NCBI RefSeq assembly: GCF_003116835.1
Contig: NZ_BFFO01000008.1
Coordinates: 1-64,000, forward strand
Direction: 5' to 3'
Origin: Lactococcus termiticola
GTDB taxonomy: Bacteria; Bacillota; Bacilli; Lactobacillales; Streptococcaceae
DNA: 64,000 nucleotides
Shown here one piece after another: positions 51,957 through 59,920 of the stretch; within the stretch, counting starts at the first letter, position 1; every line of letters begins with the position of its first letter. The translations under genes were made by a program, and so were the position numbers. Under the pieces are notes generated by a model. It was given only the letters and a program-made list of their open reading frames with translations, did not search any database and was not told the DNA's origin.

Positions 51957-53732
51957 ATGGCAACAAAAGAAGAATGGCTGGAATACTTTGAAGCTCTTCA
52001 AGGTAGAAAGCCGACTATCCAAGACTTTGAAGAAGCAGTGAGAAAGGGGGATATCGATCTTTCTCAAGCAGTGGATGAAGGGAAAACTCCATCGAGCCAG
52101 TCTACAGCAGTTTCTGAAGTTCAGCCGACAATGAGTGCTGACATGCCAGGCGATAATAGAAAGAAGAAGTCAGTCTGGAAATGGCTGATTCCTCTGATTA
52201 TTGTTCTTTTATTGGCAATCGCTGGCGGAGGTTATTACTTTTATCAGCATATCCACAGGCTTGACGGTAAGTACTATGCCTTTGACCTGAAGAAGAAGGC
52301 TTACTCGAAAGAAGTCGTCTTCACAATTTCTGGTCAGGAAGTCAAAGCCAAGCTTGCTGGAGGCAAGACCGCTTATTACAAGCTGAATTCATCAGCAACT
52401 GAGCTGAACTTTAGTCGATATGAAGCAGACAAGGACAATGCTAAAAACTTGCCTAAGGCGCCATCTATTCCCGTCAAAGAGCAGGACGGACAACTCACGA
52501 TCAACAATCAAGACTTTGTCCAAGACAGCAGTAAGGAATATAAAGTAGCCAGCAGCAACAAGTCTTATCATCAGCTGAGTGCTTCTGAAGCGAAATCTTT
52601 TAATGAAGTCGCACCCGACCCACAAGAGATCGTCATGAAGAAGCTGCTCAGCTCCATCAATGGTAAATTAACTTACTCGAGTGGTGCCGGTGGCTGGGGA
52701 AGTTCGATTTCTATCGAGCCAGATGGTTCCTTTAGCGGTAAATATGCAGACTCTGATATGGGTGGGAAAGAAGTGACTTACTCTGATTTTACAGGGCGTT
52801 TAGGCAACATCCGTCAGTTAGACGACTCCTCATATCAGTTTGATATTCTTTCGCTTGACTATGCACCGGTAGATAAGACCACATATGTCGAAGAGAACGG
52901 CTATAGTATCAAAAAGACGACGTCTTACCCTGCGGGATTCTATGATTATTCGAGTCATAAAGTTGCTAAAACAGCTATACTCTATTTGACAGGCAGAAAA
53001 GCCGGAGATATACCGAATATTCAAAAGACCGAACTGAGAAACTGGTGGTCAAATTTCATTGACCAAAAAGGAAATCTAGTGACATCTTCCGCTTTACCTG
53101 GTATCGCTCTAATCCCTCAATTTGACAGTAGCGCTAAGAATGATTCAGCACTTATACCAGCATTCTACTCTTCTCAGGTCCTCTATCCAGAGAAAGAACA
53201 AGAAGCTTATGACAAGGCGCTTTCTTTGCTGAAAGGAAATAGCTATCAAGGAAATATAGGCAACTATACATCAGTCAGCCTTTCCTGGGATAAGAATGGG
53301 AATGCATTTGTCGGCTTTGGAATGGAGGGGGATACGAGCAAGCCATTATTGACCAACCTTGCTCCGGCTGGAGCTTCGCCAAGTGATATCCGCTACGCAA
53401 TAACAGGACCAAATCAGGTGACACTGACCTATTCATTTTATCAGAGCCATATCGCTATACTCTATCCACCGGTTGTATCTGGTGTGGGTGGGTCTTTTAT
53501 AGGTGATATCATAGGTAATGCTCACATGAAACTCGTTTTTGATTTTTCTAAAGATGGTCAAGAGATGAAGTTGACACAGCATACTCAGAAATATCCTATG
53601 CAGCTTATTACTGGAGATAGTAGCAACACATTTAATTCTAATCAAGCACATCAAGCTTTTGAAAAGGAAAAAAACACCTGGTCTAAATGGCAAACTAGTA
53701 GCACGATTACTTTTGAAAAGAAGCAATCCTAG
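51957..53732 (+). CDS. Single-pass extracytoplasmic protein with one W/FE/GR/P motif
   Basis: 591 residues. Motif at 7-27 (EWLEYFEALQGRKPTIQDFE), acidic linker, KKK and one membrane helix (about 74-94), then about 490 residues outside. The outside part has repeated LDGKYYAFDLKKKAYSKEVVFTISGQ and GGWGSSISIEPDGSFSGKYAD segments, the latter like domains in streptococcal zinc-ribbon lipoprotein-type surface proteins. A long internal Tyr/Ser-rich region and an FSKDGQEMKLTQ strand follow. AAGGAGGCTAC gives a strong start. Last gene of the cluster; function unknown. Confidence 0.7.
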   Translation: MATKEEWLEYFEALQGRKPTIQDFEEAVRKGDIDLSQAVDEGKTPSSQSTAVSEVQPTMSADMPGDNRKKKSVWKWLIPLIIVLLLAIAGGGYYFYQHIHRLDGKYYAFDLKKKAYSKEVVFTISGQEVKAKLAGGKTAYYKLNSSATELNFSRYEADKDNAKNLPKAPSIPVKEQDGQLTINNQDFVQDSSKEYKVASSNKSYHQLSASEAKSFNEVAPDPQEIVMKKLLSSINGKLTYSSGAGGWGSSISIEPDGSFSGKYADSDMGGKEVTYSDFTGRLGNIRQLDDSSYQFDILSLDYAPVDKTTYVEENGYSIKKTTSYPAGFYDYSSHKVAKTAILYLTGRKAGDIPNIQKTELRNWWSNFIDQKGNLVTSSALPGIALIPQFDSSAKNDSALIPAFYSSQVLYPEKEQEAYDKALSLLKGNSYQGNIGNYTSVSLSWDKNGNAFVGFGMEGDTSKPLLTNLAPAGASPSDIRYAITGPNQVTLTYSFYQSHIAILYPPVVSGVGGSFIGDIIGNAHMKLVFDFSKDGQEMKLTQHTQKYPMQLITGDSSNTFNSNQAHQAFEKEKNTWSKWQTSSTITFEKKQS

Positions 53733-53757
53733 ACTTAGCCATTAATTATGCTTAATA

Positions 53758-53785
53758 AGAAAAGCCCTGATTTCAGGGCTTTTTA
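53758..53785. terminator. Bidirectional terminator between the envelope cluster and xerS
   Basis: AAAAGCCCTG-ATTT-CAGGGCTTTT, 10-bp perfect stem usable both ways; overlaps the xerS stop. Confidence 0.9.
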
Positions 53786-54853
53786 CAATTCATCCAAAGC
53801 ATTCTTTTGCTCCTCATCCACAATATGCGTATAGAGGTCAGTAACCTGGGTCGAAGCATGCCCCAACTGATGGCTGACCAGGACCTGAGAGTTGGTCTGG
53901 GCGTAGAGGCGGGTCGCCAGCGTGTGCCTGAGCTTGTGTGGAGTTACTCGGACCTTGAATTCTTGAGAATACTTGGCCACCATCTTCTCAACGCTCGATG
54001 CATCAATCCGACTCGCCATGCCACGATATGACGTCAAGAAGAGGGCTTTTTCAGCTTTCTCTGGCTTATAGCGTTTCTCACGAATCTCCAAATACTTAAT
54101 GAGATAAGCTTCTGCAAATCTTGCAATATTGACAGCATCACGTTTCCCGCCCTTACGAGTGACCTCAACAACCATAGTTTTAAGGTTTAGGTCTTTGACA
54201 TCTATACCGACGGCCTCTGACAGGCGGATTCCTGAGGCTAAAATCAAGGCAATAATCGCTAAATCACGTTCCTTATTCTTCAAAAAGCTTGATTTCGCGC
54301 GATTTGAAAGGGTCAGTTCATAGTCCTGATCGATATGGTCCAGGAAGTCTTGGCTTTCATCACCTAAGAAAAGCTTTCCTTTGATATTTTCAGCACGAGA
54401 AGAGAGGGTTTCAGCCTTCTTTTTAGTTTGCACCTTTTTCATGACATTACGGTAGAAGTAGGGCTCACCGTCAGGGCCCTCGACTTCCTCAGTCAAGTAT
54501 TTGTAGAGGCTAGAGAGTGCTGAGATGGTACGGTTGATGGTGGTCTGACTCACGCCACGAGCCGTCGCATTACCGTTAAGTAAAGGCCGTTCACGCAAGA
54601 AGAGGATAAAGGATTCCATGTCCTTTTTCGTCATTTTTTCGAGAAGTTCAAGGGGAATGTCAGCAATCTTTTCGCAATCAGCTACGCCTGAATCAATCAA
54701 CCAACTGAAAAAGCGTTCGTATTCCTTGAGGTATTCGTAGAGAGTGTTAAGACTATAGGGAACAGCCAGCTTGGATTGGTAGTAGTCGAGGACATAATCG
54801 GGCATGACCGCCTTGAGTTTATCGATGTTGATGATGAGTTGTTCACGTTTCAT
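53783..54853 (-). CDS. xerS: Tyrosine recombinase XerS
   Basis: 356 residues, the single recombinase that resolves chromosome dimers at difSL in Streptococcaceae. All catalytic positions are visible: Arg in [13 protein letters not shown], Lys in [30 protein letters not shown] and the Tyr nucleophile in TDLYTHIV. The N-terminal start [27 protein letters not shown] is XerS-type. Its target site lies 31 nt upstream. Confidence 0.96.
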   Translation of the reverse strand: MKREQLIINIDKLKAVMPDYVLDYYQSKLAVPYSLNTLYEYLKEYERFFSWLIDSGVADCEKIADIPLELLEKMTKKDMESFILFLRERPLLNGNATARGVSQTTINRTISALSSLYKYLTEEVEGPDGEPYFYRNVMKKVQTKKKAETLSSRAENIKGKLFLGDESQDFLDHIDQDYELTLSNRAKSSFLKNKERDLAIIALILASGIRLSEAVGIDVKDLNLKTMVVEVTRKGGKRDAVNIARFAEAYLIKYLEIREKRYKPEKAEKALFLTSYRGMASRIDASSVEKMVAKYSQEFKVRVTPHKLRHTLATRLYAQTNSQVLVSHQLGHASTQVTDLYTHIVDEEQKNALDEL

Positions 54854-54883
54854 ATAGATTTAGTATAGCAGAAGGATAGACAT

Positions 54884-54915
54884 TTTTCAAGAAAATTATA
54901 GTTTTTCGGAAAGAT
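54884..54915. other. dif: difSL chromosome dimer resolution site
   Basis: Read on the minus strand the site starts ATCTTTCCGAAAAACT, then ATAA, then TTTTCTTGAAAA. This matches the published lactococcal/streptococcal difSL sequence as I remember it, including the asymmetric arms. It lies just upstream of xerS, as in other Streptococcaceae, and marks the replication terminus. Confidence 0.92.
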
Positions 54916-54971
54916 GTTACTAGGCCACTATAGCATTACATAATAAAGCCTGCCATAGGCAAGATAAAAAA

Positions 54972-55000
54972 TTGTCGTTTTTTTCTTTTTCCGTTATAAT
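54972..55000 (+). promoter_or_regulatory. Leaderless-type promoter of the rhomboid-like gene
   Basis: TTGTCG (54972-54977), 17 nt, TATAAT (54995-55000), 6 nt, ATG 55007. Confidence 0.75.
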
Positions 55001-55006
55001 AAAAGC

Positions 55007-55804
55007 ATGACACTGGTTATTATACTGATATTTTTAGCATTGTTCTGGTATCTCTTCAGATTTGCTGCTCATCATATTAAAAAACTGAGGCCGATCCTCA
55101 GCTTTTTAGAAAAATATACTTCATTTTTACACCGCTGGGTCGTGTCGGCTCCGGCGACTTTTACCTATGTGGCGATTTTTGTGGCCTTTACACTGGTCCA
55201 ACGAACCTCGCCTGATCGCTTGATTAATGTCATTACCCGGGTCAATTCAACCAATATTGCGACATTAACCATTCGTCCTCTAAGTGCCCTGATTACCTCA
55301 TCCTTCTGGGTGGCTGATGGTGGGGTTGGCCTGACCATCTATGTTCTGGCCTTTATCAGCCTGATTGCCTGGGCTGAGCGGACTTACGGGACGGCGAGGA
55401 CCATTGTCATCTGGATCATGGGCCATGTGGGTGGGAGCCTGGTCACTGTGGCCATTGAGCTCTGGGCAATTCGGACAGGCCTTGCAGCGTCTACTTTGGC
55501 CCATACGACCGACGTCGGTGTTTCCTATGTGATGGCGGCAGGTCTTGCGGCGGCGATTTGGATCATGCGGGGCTGGCACCGTCCTATCGCCTTTTTGGGC
55601 ATGGCCATTCTCCTGATTAGTCCCTTCTTTTTTGGGCAAGCCATCTGGGAGGGCGGGCATCTTTACGCCTTTCTCCTCGGGCTTGCGACAGCATCTATCA
55701 GTCTGAAATTTATCCCTGGTCGGCCTGTGAAGACGCCACTTGAGGAACTTCAGGCAGGTAAACAGCCATGCCAATCAACCAAAGACCAATCAGAATCGCA
55801 CTGA
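55007..55804 (+). CDS. Rhomboid-like membrane protein
   Basis: 265 residues with six or seven membrane segments. The pair expected for rhomboid proteases is present: a Ser in DVGVSYVMAAGLAAA (GxS) and a His in EGGHLYAFLLGLATA (GHxxAFxxG), with an upstream GHVGGS loop. It diverges from classical rhomboids, so protease activity is likely but not certain. The last 95 nt overlap the convergent DUF998-like gene at 55710. It is the only plus-strand gene right of difSL. Confidence 0.65.
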   Translation: MTLVIILIFLALFWYLFRFAAHHIKKLRPILSFLEKYTSFLHRWVVSAPATFTYVAIFVAFTLVQRTSPDRLINVITRVNSTNIATLTIRPLSALITSSFWVADGGVGLTIYVLAFISLIAWAERTYGTARTIVIWIMGHVGGSLVTVAIELWAIRTGLAASTLAHTTDVGVSYVMAAGLAAAIWIMRGWHRPIAFLGMAILLISPFFFGQAIWEGGHLYAFLLGLATASISLKFIPGRPVKTPLEELQAGKQPCQSTKDQSESH

Positions 55805-56291
55805 CCTGCTGGGTCCAGTGGCCGAGCAGGTTGGGAAAGCTTGCTGAGATGCTGGATAGGCCAATCCCAACTAGATTAATCAATGAAAGTCCTGTAAAGC
55901 GGGCTTTTTTGATTTTCCATATGGCCAGTAAGACAGCAAGGACCAGGGCAATGATAGCCAAACTGCTGAACACAGCATGAATCATATTCACACCTGAGCT
56001 AAAGTCAGGATGGGCCCTTGTTTGGGGGAAGATTCCAGCTAAGATATTGAGCGTGGCAAAGACGATGAGGCTTCTCGCAAAGAGGCTCCGGAAACCCAGG
56101 ACTAGGGCCAGCAAAAAGCCTGCTGAGAGGATGTCCGTCAGGATAAAGAGATAGAAATAAGGCTGGTCGCTGGCCCCCAATGCACTGAGGAGGGCATTGC
56201 TCATGACGGCTGGATTCAGCCAATAGCCTAGCAACCAAGCGTTATAGAAAAGGGCTGAAACTAGCCCTAAAATAAGATTGTGTTTTTTCAC
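55710..56291 (-). CDS. DUF998-like membrane protein
   Basis: 193 residues with about six hydrophobic segments; start GTG sharing GTGA with the mprF stop, so it is coupled to mprF. The pattern (LLSAGFLLALVLGFRSLFARS, HPDFSSGVNMIHAVFSSLAIIALVLAVLL) resembles the DUF998 family. Function unknown; linkage to mprF suggests a membrane or lipid role. Its 3' end overlaps the convergent rhomboid-like gene by 95 nt. Confidence 0.65.
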   Translation of the reverse strand: MKKHNLILGLVSALFYNAWLLGYWLNPAVMSNALLSALGASDQPYFYLFILTDILSAGFLLALVLGFRSLFARSLIVFATLNILAGIFPQTRAHPDFSSGVNMIHAVFSSLAIIALVLAVLLAIWKIKKARFTGLSLINLVGIGLSSISASFPNLLGHWTQQVSAILIGLWLIGMAVYLPEVPQVASSQADQG

Positions 56292-59023
56292 GATTTAAGT
56301 TGCTCCCAAAGCTTTTCGAGATTGATGGTTAAGCTACTGTAGCTAGGTAGTCCTCTTTCAAGGAGCTTGAGATGCCTGCTGTCAAAGTCTTCTTCTTTGC
56401 GGTAGTTTTCAGGATTGTTCTCTTCTGCTTGCGTTTGAATTAGGCTTGAGAGGTCAACCTCAGGGAGGATGCCAGACAAGATCGTCTGTGCTTCTTCTGC
56501 TAAGGCATCAGGGCTCGTAAAGGCGGAGACAGCGGTCAGTTGACCTGCAGTCACAGCAAAGCTTGCTGTGCCCGTCTCAAAGAGCATCTCGCTGATGCTG
56601 AGACCAGCCAGGCTCTCGCTATAGCCCTTAGCCTTGAAGGCCTCACGCAGTTGACTGATGATGCCGAGAGCTTCAGCATTGAGCTGGTCTTCAAACTCAG
56701 TCAGACTCTTAGACAAGAGCTTCCAGCTGGTCGCACGGAGGCTGATTTCGCCAGTCTTAGTCATTGTCATTTCCCCGCTGACCTGGAGCATGTCGCCAGC
56801 GATGACAGCCTTCTTGAAGAGGTTAAAGTCTTCTTTGAGGCCTGTTGCTTCTGCATATTCATTGACCCGGTCGGCTCCCAGCATGACTTGGACCTTGCCG
56901 GTCGCATCTTCTAGGTCGACAAAGAAGAGCTTGCCTCGGCCACGGATGCTCTTGACCCGACCGTAGACAGAAGCAGGGCTTTCTTCAGCGAGCTGGCGGG
57001 CGGTCTGGATGCGGATAGTATCCACTGAGAGGTTAGTTGGATAAGGGTTAATCTCAGCCTCTTTGACAAGGGCCAGCTTCTCGAGGGCCGTCACCTGATG
57101 AGGGTCCAACTCTTTCTTCGCCTGCTTGGCCATAAAGTCAGCCTCCTGCTTCTGCACCTGGGCAATGAAGCTTTCAGACTCCCAGTAGTCATTTTGCTGA
57201 CTGTTTTGTTTATGACGAATAAAGAATTTCTTAATTTTGTCAAAGAAACCAAAGCTCACAAAGCCTTCAGCCCGACCCATGGCAAGGCCGACTTCAGTAG
57301 CTGAAGCCCCTCGCTCGTAGGCCAGGTAGCGGGTCCGCCATTCTGGTGCATAGATTTCATTGGAGCGATAGAGGCTCTCCAGCTGGTACCATCTTGAGAA
57401 AAAGAGGAGGACCCGTCTGGCGCGGCGTTCAAAGCTGTTGGCCTGGACCTGCTCACCCCGCTCAAAGACATGCCGCATGACAGCAAAGTTGAGGCTGACC
57501 TCATCAACGTCTAAAGCAGGACATTTCTCAATCAGCCCAGCAATCATGTAGGTCGTTACGCCGTTGGCAGAGTCAGGGTTTCGGCGCATGGTATCGAGCG
57601 AAAGGAGGCGGTCGCCTGGCACAAAGGAAAGAATCCCCTGGGCTTTGCCTTCGCTATCATAAGCGACAACGACGACCATCTGGGCATCCGTCTGATCAGC
57701 AAAACGACTCGAAGCCATAGAGAAACCACGTTCTGGCCCGTCATTTCGCCAGCTGTTGACATAGCCATCCAGCTCGCTGAGTTCATCTAGTGAAATCTCA
57801 GCTTGACGACGAATCACTAGGCTGTAGCCTTGCTTTTCGACCTTGTTGTAGACCTTATTGACTTCACGGAGGGCAGGGTCATCCAGGGCAAAGTCTTTGA
57901 CCAGGACCACGGCCTCATCGCCAAAGGTAAAGTGGGAGAGGCCTTGCTTCTTATAGACAGCAAGCCCTTCTTCAGTCACGGCGAGGACGGCAGGCGTCCA
58001 GCCTTTAGAATAGGCAAAGTTCAGATAGTTCTTGACGGCAGAGCCCCAGGATTTCTTTTCACCAATCGGGTCGCCAGAGGCCAAAAGGACAGAGCCAAAG
58101 AGCTGGTAGGCAATGGCTGCCTTACCGTTGTTGGAGAAGATTTTCGCCTTGTCACGGCGGGTCGCAAAGTAGGCCAGCGAGTCCTTGCCAGCCGACTCCA
58201 TCAGGAGCTTGCGGACCTTGAGCTCGTCTTTGGCATTGCTTTCCATCTTCTTGTTATGATTTCTCATGACCAGGATAAAGGCAATCAAGAAGCCAAGCAT
58301 GCTGACAAAGTCAACGACGAGCAAGAGGACTTGTGAGTCGAGGAATTTATTGTCAATCAAGATGGTGCCATAAGGCAGGAGATATCGGAAATTGCTGATG
58401 GATTCAAGGAAGACAGCAGACAGCAAATGAAGCGGATGATGGCCTTCGCCTAAGATAAGGCCAAGCACAAAGCCTATCAGTATCGCAACAATGAGTCCCG
58501 CCACAACAATCACAATAGCCTGTGTGGTCACTTTTTTGCTGACCTTGGTCATAAAGTAATTGTGAGCAGAGACCAGGAAAATCCCGAGCAAGAGGTTAAC
58601 CAGAATGGCTAAGCCATACCAGAGGACATCAGACAGGCTGGCATCGATTCCACCCGTTTGTGAAAGAATGATGACAATCAGGGCAATGACCACGGCTGCC
58701 AGCTGGAAGTAGAGAATCACAAACCAGAGGGCAATCCGCCTGCGATGACGAATCATGCGGGATAAAATAAAGAGGACGATGGCGTTCAAGAAGCTGAACT
58801 CGACCGGCAAACCCAGCAGGAAGAGGAGGGTCGAAATTCCATCCTCAACCGGCGGCATTAGCCAGTGGAAAAAGCCTCCCAAAAGCGACCAGACTGCTGC
58901 AAAGAGCAGGATGTCTGCCAGCCAGCGGGGGCTTGAAGCCCGGAGACCTTCTAGGAAGCTGTTCTTCTTCTTTTCTTTTTTGACGTCCTTCTTAGCGTTA
59001 TTGTTGACTTCTTTCTTAGCCAT
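56288..59023 (-). CDS. mprF: MprF-type lysyl-phosphatidylglycerol synthase fused to a LysRS OB-fold
   Basis: 911 residues. Basic N-terminus, six membrane helices (about 34-255), then a DUF2156 aminoacyl-transferase domain (about 270-590; AYFATRRDKAKIF, KAAIAYQLFGSVLLASGDPIG). From about 640 to 770 it resembles the start and anticodon-binding OB-fold of lysyl-tRNA synthetase (INPYPTNLSVDTIRI, SVYGRVKSIRGRGKLFFVDLEDATGKVQVMLG). The catalytic core of LysRS is absent, and a tail of about 130 residues of unknown type follows. LysX of mycobacteria has a full LysRS instead. Predicted to aminoacylate membrane lipids and lower sensitivity to cationic peptides. Confidence 0.85.
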   Translation of the reverse strand: MAKKEVNNNAKKDVKKEKKKNSFLEGLRASSPRWLADILLFAAVWSLLGGFFHWLMPPVEDGISTLLFLLGLPVEFSFLNAIVLFILSRMIRHRRRIALWFVILYFQLAAVVIALIVIILSQTGGIDASLSDVLWYGLAILVNLLLGIFLVSAHNYFMTKVSKKVTTQAIVIVVAGLIVAILIGFVLGLILGEGHHPLHLLSAVFLESISNFRYLLPYGTILIDNKFLDSQVLLLVVDFVSMLGFLIAFILVMRNHNKKMESNAKDELKVRKLLMESAGKDSLAYFATRRDKAKIFSNNGKAAIAYQLFGSVLLASGDPIGEKKSWGSAVKNYLNFAYSKGWTPAVLAVTEEGLAVYKKQGLSHFTFGDEAVVLVKDFALDDPALREVNKVYNKVEKQGYSLVIRRQAEISLDELSELDGYVNSWRNDGPERGFSMASSRFADQTDAQMVVVVAYDSEGKAQGILSFVPGDRLLSLDTMRRNPDSANGVTTYMIAGLIEKCPALDVDEVSLNFAVMRHVFERGEQVQANSFERRARRVLLFFSRWYQLESLYRSNEIYAPEWRTRYLAYERGASATEVGLAMGRAEGFVSFGFFDKIKKFFIRHKQNSQQNDYWESESFIAQVQKQEADFMAKQAKKELDPHQVTALEKLALVKEAEINPYPTNLSVDTIRIQTARQLAEESPASVYGRVKSIRGRGKLFFVDLEDATGKVQVMLGADRVNEYAEATGLKEDFNLFKKAVIAGDMLQVSGEMTMTKTGEISLRATSWKLLSKSLTEFEDQLNAEALGIISQLREAFKAKGYSESLAGLSISEMLFETGTASFAVTAGQLTAVSAFTSPDALAEEAQTILSGILPEVDLSSLIQTQAEENNPENYRKEEDFDSRHLKLLERGLPSYSSLTINLEKLWEQLKS

Positions 59024-59055
59024 GAGGGCTCCTTCAATCTTTTCTTTTCCCTTCT

Positions 59056-59064
59056 ATTATAGCA
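59056..59064 (-). promoter_or_regulatory. Extended -10 of mprF
   Basis: TGC-TATAAT on the minus strand, 32 nt before the mprF start; GAAGGAGCCCTC precedes the ATG. Confidence 0.65.
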
Positions 59065-59076
59065 AAAATCGAACTT

Positions 59077-59104
59077 AAAAAGCCAGGCTAGCCTGACTTT
59101 TTTA
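59077..59104 (-). terminator. Terminator of the PHP phosphatase gene
   Basis: On the minus strand GTCAGGC-TA-GCCTGGC flanked by A and T tracts, directly at the stop codon. Confidence 0.8.
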
Positions 59105-59878
59105 GATTTCGCAAGGGCTGGCCTGGCCAGCTTCGTAGACCATCAGCTCATGGATGCCCTGGGCTTTCAGCCAGGGGATGAGCTCATCGTCAAAGTTGAG
59201 CCGGAAATGCTCGAGAAAGTGGCCGTCAGAGCCTAGCGTGAAGAGCTTGCCACCAAGTTCCTGATAAAGGCCAATAGCGTACTCGTAAGCCTCCTTGTGG
59301 CCATAGAGAATGATGGACTTGCTATTGACTTCAAAGGCCAGCTCTTGATCGATGACCTTCTGGAAAATCCGACGGAGCTGGCCCTCGTAAGGCTTGATGC
59401 GGCTGACAGGAAGCTCAAAAAGGCGGAGGCCGTAGTCCCAATGGGCAAAGACATTGGCAGGAACACGCTTGACGGCGTACTCCAGCTTGTCGAGGTATTC
59501 CTGGCAGATGGCATCAAAATCCATCTCAGCGACCTTGTCTTCGAGGTAGTCAAAGTCGTCATTGTGGTGGACCGAGAGGAGCTTGAGGTCGAAGTCCCAT
59601 GGGGCAAGAATCTGCTGGATTTCTGCTTCTCTGGGCTGGTAGTAGCCGATTTCGATGCCTGAGAGCAGGCGGTCACCGTAGCTGGCCTTGAGATCATCAA
59701 GCATTTTGAAATAGGCCTTAAAATCAGGGATGTCGTCACGTCCGCCTGTGAGCGGGTTTGAGAGGTCAAAATGCTCAGTGGTCACGACTTTGCCTGGCCA
59801 GGCTTCGAGATAGGACTCAAAGTCGGCTTCGGAGTCGAAGGAGAAATGGGTGTGGAGGTGTTGGTCGTGGTAAGGCAT
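59102..59878 (-). CDS. PHP-domain histidinol-phosphatase-like protein
   Basis: 258 residues. Metal-binding residues of the PHP fold are visible: DQHLHTH (residues 5-11), TTEHFDL, GIEIGYY, VHHNDDFDY, FAHWDYG, EVNSKSI and SDGH near 220. This is the HisK/HisJ-type monofunctional phosphatase; histidine synthesis is the known role, but no other his gene is in the window, so another phosphoester substrate is possible. A 24-bp palindrome lies 10 nt upstream of the start. Confidence 0.88.
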   Translation of the reverse strand: MPYHDQHLHTHFSFDSEADFESYLEAWPGKVVTTEHFDLSNPLTGGRDDIPDFKAYFKMLDDLKASYGDRLLSGIEIGYYQPREAEIQQILAPWDFDLKLLSVHHNDDFDYLEDKVAEMDFDAICQEYLDKLEYAVKRVPANVFAHWDYGLRLFELPVSRIKPYEGQLRRIFQKVIDQELAFEVNSKSIILYGHKEAYEYAIGLYQELGGKLFTLGSDGHFLEHFRLNFDDELIPWLKAQGIHELMVYEAGQASPCEI

Positions 59879-59888
59879 GGGACTCCTT

Positions 59889-59912
59889 TTTACATAATTT
59901 TTATTTTGTAAA
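59889..59912 (-). promoter_or_regulatory. 24-bp palindrome upstream of the PHP phosphatase gene
   Basis: TTTACA...TGTAAA, 24 bp, 10 nt from the ATG on the minus strand. Same length and arms as the motifs at 22732, 24182 and 25462. Confidence 0.5.
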
Positions 59913-59920
59913 GAGCTAGG

